Assembly (NCBI GenBank): GCA_033964015.1
Contig: CM066924.1
Coordinates: forward strand, 4,384,251-4,448,250
Source of the DNA: Scolanthus callimorphus
Lineage: Eukaryota; Cnidaria; Anthozoa; Actiniaria; Edwardsiidae
Direction of reading: 5' to 3'
DNA length: 64,000 nucleotides
Part shown: piece by piece, positions 52,864 through 63,200 of the stretch
Position numbering within the stretch: position 1 is the stretch's first letter
Layout: each line of letters starts with the position of its first letter
Made by a program: the position numbers and the translations under genes
The notes under the pieces: generated by a model
The model's database searches: none
Told to the model about the DNA's origin: nothing
Seen by the model: only the letters and a program-made list of their open reading frames with translations

Positions 52864-53015
52864 AGAAAAGAGCGGGAGTAGAAAAAACATCATGTAGCGA
52901 TGATCCAAGGCAAGTCCTGAAATAATGGGCAAGGATGGAGCACCATTGTTGGGGGCATGAAAAAACACGCCGCACCCAACGGACTGCCAAGGCACGAAGT
53001 TTAAGGGTGACATAA

Positions 53016-55502
53016 CTACTTTAAAACCCCACGCTCGTATGGCTGGACAACTGTGGAACGAGAGACAAGGTCTCTCTTTCCACTCCAAAAAAAGGAAAAA
53101 AGGGAGGTCTTGGCCCTCTTATCGAACATTTCGGTCATGAAAATAACTGTAGCGGTATACAAAGTCCAGTCACGGGCTAAGGGCATTAGAAAAACAAGAG
53201 CCTTTCCTCTAAGGGAGAGATGACGAGATTTCCAAGAGGAAAGGACATTGTCGACGCTGTCAAGGCGAAAATTCCAATTTTCCTCGTAGAGAGGAGTAGG
53301 ACCAACAAAGGTTCCCAGCATTGGTAGCTTCTCCGAAGACCAAAGAAGTTCTACAGGTGGATCATTCCTACCTGACCACGGGCCCAAACCAAACAGACCC
53401 TTTGATTTCGTAGGGTTAAGGAGGGCACCGGAAGCAGCTTCGTACAGCTTAAAGATATCAAAGACTGCATGGATGTCTTGGTCAGAGGTAAGAAAAAGAG
53501 TAGTATCATCGCATACTGTGAGATCTTTACCACAGTGCCATCAGGTAAGGGGAAGCCACCAATGCTGTGACTTGCTCTTATGTTGCAAGCAAGTACTTCA
53601 CTCACCAATACATACAGTAATGGTGAGAGAGGACAGCCCTGTCTTACTCTCTCTAGACAGAGGAAAGAAGAAGAAGAAACAAAGCCGTTGACTATTACCG
53701 CTGCCTGGACTTCGGTATAAAATAATTGCACCCAACGGATGAAAGAGGGGCCAAACCCCATTGCGCGCAGCGTGCGAATTAAAAAACCCCAGTTGACGCG
53801 GTCAAACGCCTCTCTTGGTCTAAGGAGAGAAGTGCGGTTGGGATGCCCAAGGTCAGTGGCATAAGAGCCACATCACGCGCCAAAGAAACATTCTCGCCGA
53901 TTAAACGACCAGGGACAGAACAAGTTTGGTCGGGAGAGACAATAAGGTGAATAACTTGAGTAGCCTGCCAGTACAACTCTAGAGGCAAGTTATAAATCTA
54001 CACACAGTAGAGAGATGGGTCTCCAGTTCTTACGAAGATAACGAAAGCCCTTTTTGTATAACAAAGATAAAAGGCAACTTCGTAGTGAGGGGACATTTTA
54101 TGAACATTGTAAGCGGTATTCAAGGTGTTGACAAGATCTTCACCAAGAAGATCCCAGAAGGTATGGTAAAATTCCATGGGGAGGCCGTCGATCCGGGAGT
54201 TTATTCCGCGCCATCCCTTAAGGGCCGTAAAGGCCTCATCAACACCTATATGTCCTTCACATAAGGCAGCATCATCCCTACTGAGTGTAGATTCCAAACT
54301 TTGATAACATGAACGTTTGCATAGAGGAGCTGACAGGAGAAGAAGTGAACAGCTCTTTATACAAAGAAGACATGCATTCAAAAGTTCAGGGGGTAGTGGA
54401 AACATAAGATTTATCCTCTAGTTGAATGCAATTGATAGAATTATCGGCGGAATGTTTCTTTTTCCAGGCGAAACAAGTAAGAAGATGACGTTGCCCCTTT
54501 CCGCCCACTGAACGCGCGAGCGTACAGCCGCACCCTTGGCCTCTTGGGCATCCAATGAGCAATATCATTTAGATGTTCTTTGTACTGGGGCAAAAAAGAA
54601 GTTGTGACCTTGGTCAATATGAAATTTTAGAGAAGCACATTCTCGTTCGAGTCTCGTTCGTTTAGTTCTATCTAATTTGGCTAACTGTTTAGAAATTTTA
54701 ATTGTAAGTTCTTTAATCTTTAATCTTTAATTACCTTGATCCCACCAATTGAGTGGAGAAATAAAAGAAGACTCTTGGTTTTCCAATCGTTCCAGAAAGC
54801 AGTGATTTCAATGAAATAAGCAGAATCTTCAATAAGGAGCAGTTTCAGCTTCCAAAAAACCGGACCTCTAGGAAGAAGGTCAGGAATGGCAGTTGAAAGC
54901 CAAACTGCATCATGATCAGAATAGGGACAGGGAAGAATACCACAATTGTGGCAGAAGGAAACCAGGAAACAGGAAGCCGCCGATTAAGTCAATTCGAGAA
55001 GCGAGCTCACCATTAGGACTAGTCCAAGTGAAAGCTCGCAAAGTAGGATTTTGAACACGCCAGAAATCAGAACAAGAAAGAATCGTCAAACAGTCTTTGG
55101 AGGGCTTCGGAAGCTGTCACGAGGATCAGGACAGACCGAGCCACCCCGACGATCAAGAGATCGGTCAAAGACCGCGGTTAAAGTCCCCACACAAGATGGT
55201 ATGGTGAGTGGGATCAATGAAGGAAGAGACTGTTTCAAAAAAGGAGTTACGATCAGGATTACGATTAGGAGCATACAGATTACAAACACGGAAAGTCTAC
55301 CATTTAAAGAAAGTTCGAGTTGGAGAAATCGGCCTTCCCCATCCATCCAAGAGTTTTCAAGAACAAAACGCGGAGAAACAAGAATTGCAACTCCAGCAGA
55401 TTTATGAGTACCATGAGAACCAACAGACAGATAAGAGGTATTGGAAAACCAAGAAGTCAATTCGGTATCAGAAATGCAATGGTTTCTGGATTCATACAAC
55501 AT
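53016..55502 (-). pseudogene. L1 ORF2, endonuclease-reverse transcriptase
   Basis: Order on the minus strand: endonuclease (55502-55086), linker, RT entry (RIDGLPMEFYHTFWDLLGED, about 54170), HLIVSPDQTCSVPGR (about 53940), LLSLDQE (catalytic Asp segment, about 53820), RQGCPLSPLLYVLVSEVLAC (about 53630), then VKISQYA with the active site split by a lost base (about 53520). The thumb is DNVLSSWKSRHLSLRGKAL (about 53240). The C-terminus is missing past about 52870. At least five frame changes. Confidence 0.75.
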
Positions 55503-55989
55503 CCAAGAAAAAGAAGAGCCAATTTAAGAAGGACTGCCGTTTAGCATAGTCCCTCAGCCATTGGCATTAATGGGTGAAAAAGGTATACATGATGATGAAA
55601 AAAAAGTGGGAGGAAAAAATACAAAAACGATGACCAGGCGTATGTTACAATTTAATTCAGGGGGAAGTTAACGGCGCCGATGACGAACCTTCGGCGAATG
55701 CGATCTCGAACGAGAACGAGAAACGTGAACGAGGATGTGCTTTTGCCTTCTCCTGTTAACGGAAGCCCATGGTGTCCCAATATGCGCGTAGTGGCATCAG
55801 CGCTTTCTTCAGATGATAAGTATTCACCTTCAGAGTCACTAACCTGACTCGCAGTACCAGGAGCGACCTGCTGAACAAGTTCTGGGGATCAAGGGGGCTG
55901 GGTGTCATGTCAACATTCATGGAAAAATCCTGGAGAAATCCGGAGTAACACCATCATCACCACCATCACCATCACCATCACCATCACCA

Positions 55990-57061
55990 TCACCATCCCA
56001 TCACCATCACCATCACCATCACCATCACCATCAAGAGCAGGTGATGAAAGCACCTTTGAAGGTTCAGGTGTTTCTCGATAGAAGGCGGGTTCGGAATATT
56101 ACCGGGAGGCAACTCTTCTGGCTCTAGGGCCTTTGTGATTGAAAATTGAGATGCCTCAACAACTTCAGAGGAAGGAGTCACCACTGTTGTTGAGTGGAGG
56201 TTAAACTTAACAGGCATGTTCAAGATCGTCATAATTATTTTCAGTGTCATTCTTATTACTATTATCATTTATATTATTACATCAACAACATTATTTTCCT
56301 TGACATTATTATCATAAACATTATTATCAATATTATTTGCACGAACAGATGGAACCTCGTGACTTGCATTCGGTGGTATAATGACCGGCCCGGTAGGAAG
56401 CTCGACAAACACGTGCCCAGGTCGCTAACTCGCGTGTTGGAAGAGCAGGAGGTGGTGCCCAGGCCTGTTGGCAACGGCCGGCAGAGTGATCTGTTGCACC
56501 ACAACGAGTGCATTTTCCGCGTTAGAGGGCATTCACGGGAACATGCCCCCACTTATTACAATGATTACAGCAAAGACGCTGTCCAGTGTAGGAAATGTCA
56601 AGGAAATAATGCCCAAGCTTGATAGAGCGAGGCATATGCCAATTCAAAAGATCTTGATAAAACGGGACCTGTTTTCAAGCCATCATGATCCTTCTCACGA
56701 GAGCAAAATGAAATGTCCCCATTGAGAAAGGAAGCGACACAGCACGAGTCCGGTACCTCGCAAGGGAGTCGCTGAATCTTTACGACCCTCAGGGGTCGAT
56801 CCGTCTCACCAAAGTAGTGGTTTACCCCCTGAAAATTGAGTGGTGACACAAAAAGAGTCTCTCTCTCTTCCAAAAAATCATCGTTGAGAGTAACTTGAAA
56901 AGTGGAAGATGCGAGACGCTGAATACAACGGATTGAATTCTTGTTACGATAGAAAGCACTTTCTGCTTGACAAGGACCCTGGTCACATCCTTGAACACTA
57001 AACCTCGAGAAAGGGAGAGTGTCAGGGTATTGGGTTGCGCCGCCTTATATGGCGTAACCAT
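55990..57061 (-). pseudogene. L1 ORF1, zinc-knuckle protein
   Basis: Starts MVTPYKAAQPNTLTLSLSRG at 57061, then VFKDVTRVLVKQKVLSIV. After a frameshift come VNHYFGETDRPLRVVKIQRL (about 56810), and degenerate and intact knuckles (CNHCNKWGHVPVN, CTRCGATDHSAGRC, 56560-56470). The signature ATWARVCRASYRAG and a low-complexity tail follow. A (CCATCA)n simple repeat at 55960-56032 lies at the 3' end. The start is supported by the same residues in L3. It should bind LINE RNA. Confidence 0.75.
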
Positions 57062-57149
57062 AATGAAGAAAATTATACTTGTTATTGATTGCTACGTAAC
57101 AAATTTATTAATTGATATTTGAATAATAGTTAATATGTAATAATAAATA

Positions 57150-57290
57150 AATTGTAATAATCACCTAATACTTTTTGTGATTATTACCTAATACTTAATA
57201 AATTGTAATAATTACTTAGTACTTCTGTAATTATTACTTAATAATGTGTAACAATCACCTAATACTTTTGTGATTATTACCTAAGAATTT
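57150..57290. repeat. AT-rich minisatellite in the L1 5' UTR
   Basis: AATCACCTAATACTTTTTGT plus GATTATTACCTAATACTT and variants repeat four times, each with internal dyad symmetry (AATCAC...GTGATT). A poly-A/AAAAG tract follows at 57333-57377. Confidence 0.7.
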
Positions 57291-57687
57291 CTGCGCAACT
57301 TATTTTGTTTATTTTGGGGTTTTGCAAGAAAACGAGAAAAAGGAAAAGAAAAAGAAAAAAAAAAAAAAAAAGAAAAAAGCGGTACCCCCTTCAGGATCCG
57401 AAGATCCGAAGGGTCTCACCCGACGTCTACTTCGCTTGAGAACTTGTAATGTGGACCTCCTTTGTCTTTTGCAGAGTCGTTAAGAAGATCTTGAGCTTGA
57501 GTCTTGAAGCTTGTAAGGTTGAAGCTTGAACACAAGAGCGCCCGACACAAGCTTGCTTGACCAATGGCGTCCCTGTCTTCGAGCTTGAACCTTGTCTATC
57601 AAAGAGCACGACCTGCAAAATAGAAACAAAAAGAAAAACACAACACAATAACTCAAAATATAGACACCGTACCAAGGGAAAACAACT

Positions 57688-57718
57688 ATGATCACAGTTG
57701 CCCCCGCGTCAGGTAAGT
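57688..57718 (-). pseudogene. U1: U1 snRNA 5' fragment (nt 3-34)
   Basis: On the minus strand ACTTACCTGACGCGGGGGCA then ACTGTGATCAT, one base shorter than the functional U1. The fragment is sandwiched between the A-rich 3' end of LINE L2 and the 5' end of LINE L1, with no U1 promoter attached. Confidence 0.9.
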
Positions 57719-58545
57719 TTTTTTGTTTTTGTCTGGACACCCACAAGGAGTGCATGACAGGAACAGGGAGCACCTCATCCCTGATTTCGGCATTTGATTT
57801 GCCAAGCATGGGGCGGGAAAGCAACTGTGAAATGAATACTGCAAATGTTTTCCGGCAAAGTTTAATGGCGTATGGCAATACAAAATGAAACACATAAAAA
57901 TACACATTGACAACAGACAGAAAACCAACATAACCTAACCAAACGTTACAAAACAGAGCCCCAAACACAGAGGACAGGGACGAAACTGACAAAATAAGCA
58001 AACATGCAACAAGGACATCCCACAACAGCCAAAGCGCTACAACGGGCAAAAGCTGTCACAGGATGTCAGTGAAAGTGCCAACTAGAAAAAAGGGGTATGG
58101 CATTAACAAAAGCATCCAATGAGAGCAGTACACCAATGAAAGGGACCGCTGCCACGGGATGCAAATGAGAGTGCATAAAAAAACTTACCAGAACATTAAA
58201 TACTTACCTTTAGGTCGTCGTCTACAACCTTGGCGATGGTGTTGTTACCAGTCCAACGATCAACAAAGGCTTGCTTGGAGCGGTCTCGACTTACAGCGTT
58301 TGTAGAGCAGTGGGAGATGGAACCGAAGACGGCAGAAATGGACTTTAAGGCATCAAATGCGCTTGGGTAAATGCCACGAAAGCGGTAATCATTCCTAGCC
58401 AGCCAGATGACATGACGAGTGACACCGAGGAGATAACTGAAGACTGGAGGGATGGAGGTGTGTTCATGTTTATTGAAGCCAAAAAGTGCATGACGGAGAC
58501 AGATGTCAGACACACGCTAAATCGAGGAATGCTCACTGGCACTTA
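57719..58545 (-). mobile_element. LINE L2, 3' part (ORF2 C-terminus and 3' UTR)
   Basis: Frames 58542-58196 encode the end of a Tx1-type ORF2: ICLRHALFGFNKHEHTSIPP, LLGVTRHVIWLARNDYRFRG and VDRWTGNNTIAKVVDDDLKV. About 475 bp of 3' UTR follow and end in ACAAAAACAAAAAAA directly on U1 sequence. The preceding ORF2 part lies at 60232 onward. The two are separated by a 1.7-kb insertion. Confidence 0.8.
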
Positions 58546-58589
58546 GAATTTTTTTCTAAACAAGCGCTCACCACAGAAATGAAAAAAAG

Positions 58590-58670
58590 AATTATTAAAA
58601 TCACCAGGGTTCGAACCTGTAACTTTCCAGTTACCATACCCAAACCCTAACCACGGTACGGTATGAGTGA
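58590..58670 (-). other. tRNA-like sequence (SINE head or degenerate tRNA)
   Basis: The minus strand shows an A-box-like TACCGTGGTTAGGG, an anticodon-loop-like CTGGAAA and a perfect B-box AGGTTCGAACCCTGG. The anticodon stem does not pair fully, so a working tRNA is unlikely. A tRNA-derived SINE head fits better. Confidence 0.45.
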
Positions 58671-58849
58671 ATTCGCGATGATTCGGACCGCTCGTTTTAT
58701 TGATTACGTACCTTAATAGTATTAATCTTTAATAGAACGAGTCATATACTAATATATAGATTTAGCCACTGGCTAAAAGCGGAGCTCCTGGTTAAAAATT
58801 CTGTGTGAATGAAAGGGATTCCCATGTGTACATGGTTTACATGGTTGCT

Positions 58850-59690
58850 TAGAGTCTTCCCTTCACGAGATATTAATTTTCAAGCATAAATGACGTCATC
58901 GATGACGTCATATCACGTGACCACTTCATTTCCCTCATCTGGTGACCTGGATTACATTACATAAGTTGGTTGCTTAGAGTCTTCCCTTCACGAGATGTTG
59001 ATTTTTCAAGCACAGATGACGTCATCGCTGACGTCACATCACGTGACCACCTCATTCGATCATCTGGTGACCTGGATTACATTACCAAAGTTTGGTTAGT
59101 TTAGAGTCTTCCTTTCATGAGATATTCATTTCAAGCGTAGATGACGTCATCGATGACGTCATATCACGTGACCACTTCATTTCGCTCATCTGGTGACCTG
59201 GATTACATTACCAAAGTTTGGTTAGTTTAGAGTCTTCCTTTCATGAGATATTCATTTTTCAAGCGTAGATGAACGTCATCGATGACGTCATATCACGTGA
59301 CCACTTCATTTCGCTCATCTGGTGGCTTGACTACACTTCCCAAGTTTTGTTGTCTTAGAGTCTTCCCTTCACGAGATATTGATTTTTCAAGCATAGATGA
59401 CGTCATCGATGACGTCATATCACGTGACCACCTCATTTCGCTCATCTGATGGCCTAGACTACACTATCCAAGTTTTGTTGTCTTAGAGTCTTCCCTTCAC
59501 GAGATATTGATTTTCAAGCACAGATGACGTCATCGATGACGTCATATCATGTGACCACCTCATTTCGCTCATCTGGTGGCCTAGACTACACTACCCAAGT
59601 TTGGTTGTTTGGAGTCTTCCCTTCACGAGATATGATATTTCAAGCATAGACGACGTCATCGATGACGTCACATCAGCCGTGTCCGTGTAC
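58850..59690. repeat. Tandem repeat, about 125 bp, CRE palindrome in each copy
   Basis: Seven copies, each with TTAGAGTCTTCCCTTCACGA, GAGATATTGATTTTTCAAGC, then the palindrome TGACGTCATCGATGACGTCA and ATCACGTGACCAC. Copies near 58890, 59017, 59142, 59277, 59398, 59525 and 59650 differ by a few percent. Each copy has two CRE sites and an E-box CACGTG. Confidence 0.9.
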
Positions 59691-59796
59691 AGCACCCCCC
59701 TTGTCGCAATAGACAAAATATCCCAAGTATGGTTGTCTCAGCATGTCCCCTTGAGGAGATATAATTTTTTTTTGCATACCACAGGGTTCCCATGTG

Positions 59797-59842
59797 TACA
59801 CGGACGGACGGACGGACGGACGACGGACGGACGGACGGACGG
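59797..59842. repeat. (ACGG)n microsatellite
   Basis: ACGG is repeated about eleven times, with one interruption at 59820 (ACGGACGACGG). Confidence 0.9.
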
Positions 59843-60231
59843 CGTACGCTATAGGTTAATACCAGAAAAATAAAGAAAAAATCATATCTCCGAAAGGAAG
59901 CTTCTATAGAAGCCAAACTTGGACAAAGTTTCAAAGACCATAAGAGGAACTCTGCACTAAAGTCACGTGCAGTTACGTCATCAATGACGTCATCAAAATG
60001 ATCCATAATGCCCGTGACGTTCAAGAATCAACTCGATAGTATACTATACGTTTTTCCCTTAGGTAGGTGCTCCGCTTGCGCGGGCCTTCGGCCCGCGCAG
60101 GAGCTCCGCTATAAAAATATACTAAAACGAGGTATTAACCCTTATCCTGACTAGTAGTCTTGATAGTTCAAATATTTTTAATGTTTTAGGTCAATTTGAA
60201 GTAATATTATCAAAATATCGTTAAATTATTC

Positions 60232-63200
60232 ATGGTGAGCATTCCTCCATTTAGGAAGGACGGATGTCAGGGGCTGTGGGATAAGCTCTATGAAGGAGAG
60301 ATGAAATCCAACCGAGCACGCTTTGCGCAAGGGGGCAAAAAAGAAGAGGTGATGAAGATCTTCAGGAGAATGCGTACAAAAACATTGAAAGAGAAACGTC
60401 GTACCCGAAACTGGCTAATCGAGACGCAGTGTAAGGTACTCCGTGAGCAACCTTCCAAGACAAATCTGCACAATATCTGGCCAGGGGACAAATCCAACAT
60501 TGAGACCAGGTGGCCGACCAATCGACATCAGGGAATAAAGGAGAAAACTTAATAACAGAGTGAGGTTGGCAAGATTTAAGTTTAACAAGAGCAGCGTAGG
60601 CAGAGGCTACAGTAAGACAAGGAATGCGAAGAGGATTGTCAAAATTTCGAAACAAAATGAGTTCATTGTCATCTGAAAGACCAGTATCAGCAACAAGCCA
60701 GAATGGATAACAGAAGAGTGAAATGGGTGGAAGTAGGCCAGAGGTGTTGAAAAGGGGGTGCGCAAAAAAACCTGCAGGGAGGCGATCAAAAGAGAAGTAC
60801 GAGAACAGTTCTTTCCATGACGCAGTCGAGGAGTCAAGAAAGCGACGAATCCATTGAAGGTGGAAAGAATGGATCCTTAGCGAGAAGTCGGGAAACTTAA
60901 GCCCGCCATCGATTAGAGAATTACGTACGGTGTTCCTGGATACAAGCTCCTTCTTGTTAGACCACAAAATGAGTAAATCTGAGAATAAACAGCGGAGATA
61001 ACCCAAAAGGGACGGGAAGGACGGTAACACAATACCATAAACCAGACAAAGCTAGGGCATTAACTACAAGAGTTTGCCCTGAATGTCAAACGACGCTGAC
61101 GCCAGGAGTTGAGAACATTGGTGAGAGATTCGATTCGCGGTTGAAAGTTTTCCTGCTCCAGATTGCCTGGGCCCAGAACGGTACCTAGCAAGGGAATGGA
61201 AGTTGAGGACCATCTTAAAGAAACAGGGGGGTCAGAACGTCCCGACCATGGCCCTAACCACAGGCCTTTAGATTTAGACGAGTTGATACGGGCACCCAAA
61301 GCTTTCTCGTACTTGGCGTAGACTCCAAAAGTTGCCTTTATAGAGACGTCTGAGGCGCAGAAAATAGTGGTATCATCTGCATATTGAGAAATTTTACGAA
61401 TCGATTTGCCAGGGAAACAAAAACCATCAATTTGAGGACAGGCTCGGATGTTACAGGCCAGGACTTCCGCCACAAGAACATACAAAAGAGGGTAAGGGGC
61501 ATCCTTGCGGGACGCCACGAGAAAGGGGAAAAGACTCAGAGATATAACCATTAATAATGATCGAACTACACGCCTCATTATAGAAAGTGCTGATCCATTG
61601 CCTGAAAGACGGACCAAACCCCATTGGGAGAGTGTCTTGTAAAAAAAGACAAATCTACCCTGTCAAATGCCTTCTCCTGATCTAACGAGAGAACGGCTAA
61701 GGAGAAATGATTATCAGTTGCAATTGAATGTATCCCTTGTGAGGGACACATTTGTACCGATTGAAACGCCCTGGTAACCGCAAGTTTGGTCAGGGAGACT
61801 ACGAAGCCAATAACACTAAGAAGTCTACCGGCTACAGCCCTAGCACCAATTTTATAATCGACACAAAGTTGAGTAATAGGCCTCCAATTCTTACGTTCAT
61901 ATGGGTCATCTCTTTTAAAAGTACGGTAATCAATCCACAACGCTGGGATGGGGAGAGCTGTCTAATCGAATAACCGAAGTTAAGAACCTCAACCAAATCC
62001 ACACCAAGTGTTGTCCAAAAAGCAAGATAAAACTCCATGGGAGCCCATCAAGTCCAGGTGATTTCTCTTAGCCATTCCCTTAAGTGCTGTAAATGACTCT
62101 TCTAGAGTCAAGGGACCTTCACACAACTGAGCTTGGTCAGCAGAGAGTTTAGAAGATATATTACAGATCAATTCGGCCTTTATATCTGCATTTATCAACT
62201 CGGCTGTAAATAATGTCTAAGTCTACCCAAGCAGCAAGATTTCCTCTTGGGATTTAACTAAAACATTAAAGTCATCACGAATAGCAGGAACCCTGCGCAA
62301 AGAAGCACGTTTCTTTTCCAAACGGAAGAAATACGCAGAAGAGGTTTCACCCTCTTCAGCCCACTAAACTCTCGACCTTATTTGAGCCGCCTTGCTTTAT
62401 CCTGATGGAATTTCTGAATAGAAAGCTCAACAAATTTAAGTCTTTGGAGGACGGAAAGCTGACCATTGTCAAGCTGAGCTTTTAAGACAGCAAGTTCATC
62501 CTGGAGGCGAGTAAGCTCACCCTTACGGAGTTTGTTACGCTCAGTACAATATTTGATAGTCATTTGTTTATACGAGCTTTACCGATATCCCACCATTTTG
62601 AAGAGACAGAAATGAGGGCTTGTGATATTGCCAGAGGACCAAAAGGAGTTGATTAAAATAAATGTACTCAGGCTCAAAAAAGAATGGAAGTGTTGAGCTT
62701 CCAATATCCAGGACCCCACGGTATATCCTCAGGAATAGAAAAGGTTATAGAAACTGTATCGTGATCGGAAAAAAGGAGAAGGGGTAATTATGCTAGATTC
62801 AAGAGAGTGAAGCCAAGAATGAGGGAAGAGGATCAGATCAATCCTAGAAGCATTGAACCATCTGGCTTAGTCCACGTAAAAACTCGTGTGTGTGGATGTA
62901 AATGACGAAACGAGTCAATGAGGTTGGAAGATTCAGATAAAAAATGAAGTAGGCGAGTGCTTCAGAATAAGAAGAGGAGGGAGGACCACGGCGATCTAGG
63001 TCCTATCAAAACGGTATTAAAGTCACCAACGACTATTGTGGGGATAGAAGGGTCAATTTGAGCACAGATAGATTCCAAGAAGTTATTTCGGTCAGGATTA
63101 CGATTAGGAGCATATAACAAATTACACGAAAGACTTTCTCAGAGTGTTTAAATTGAATTTGAATAAAAACGACCAGAAGTATCTTTCCAAGTGTGAGTAG

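Larger units (their letters stand above)
52863..57687 (-). mobile_element. LINE L1, Tx1-like, inserted at U1 nt 34
   Basis: Minus-strand LINE. The 5' UTR (57687-57062) contains an AT-rich minisatellite (57150-57290). ORF1 (57061-55990) is followed by ORF2 with an endonuclease (VGSHGTHKSAGVAILVSPRF, FDRSLDRRGG at about 55150), a linker (54568-54386) and an RT (54240-53016). It ends without a clear 3' tail against the hAT-like end. Upstream it is joined to U1 snRNA sequence that ends at U1 nt 34, in the sense direction. Frequent one-base shifts disable ORF2. Confidence 0.82.
58749..60115. mobile_element. Non-autonomous element with palindromic minisatellite
   Basis: Opens with ATATATAGATTTAGCCACTG then GCTAAAAGCGGAGCTCC and closes with GGTGCTCCGC, a perfect GC hairpin (60077-60099) and GGAGCTCCGCTATAAAAATA, so the ends share an inverted AGCGGAGCTCC. 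The middle holds a seven-copy tandem repeat (58850-59690) and an ACGG tract (59797-59842). Start modules recur at 9791-9828 and 47824, and an end module at 12870-12926. The structure recalls non-autonomous Helitron-like elements, but I cannot confirm that. It lies inside the ORF2 of L2. Confidence 0.65.

Noticed and set aside
55990..56268. Met-Val repeat protein encoded by the (CCATCA)n tract
   Set aside because: The tract is a simple repeat at the end of a LINE ORF1 and the frame is not conserved.
57480..58049. 189-codon hydrophobic minus-strand frame
   Set aside because: It runs through the LINE L2 3' UTR, the U1 fragment and the L1 5' UTR, so it spans three unrelated parts and cannot be one gene.
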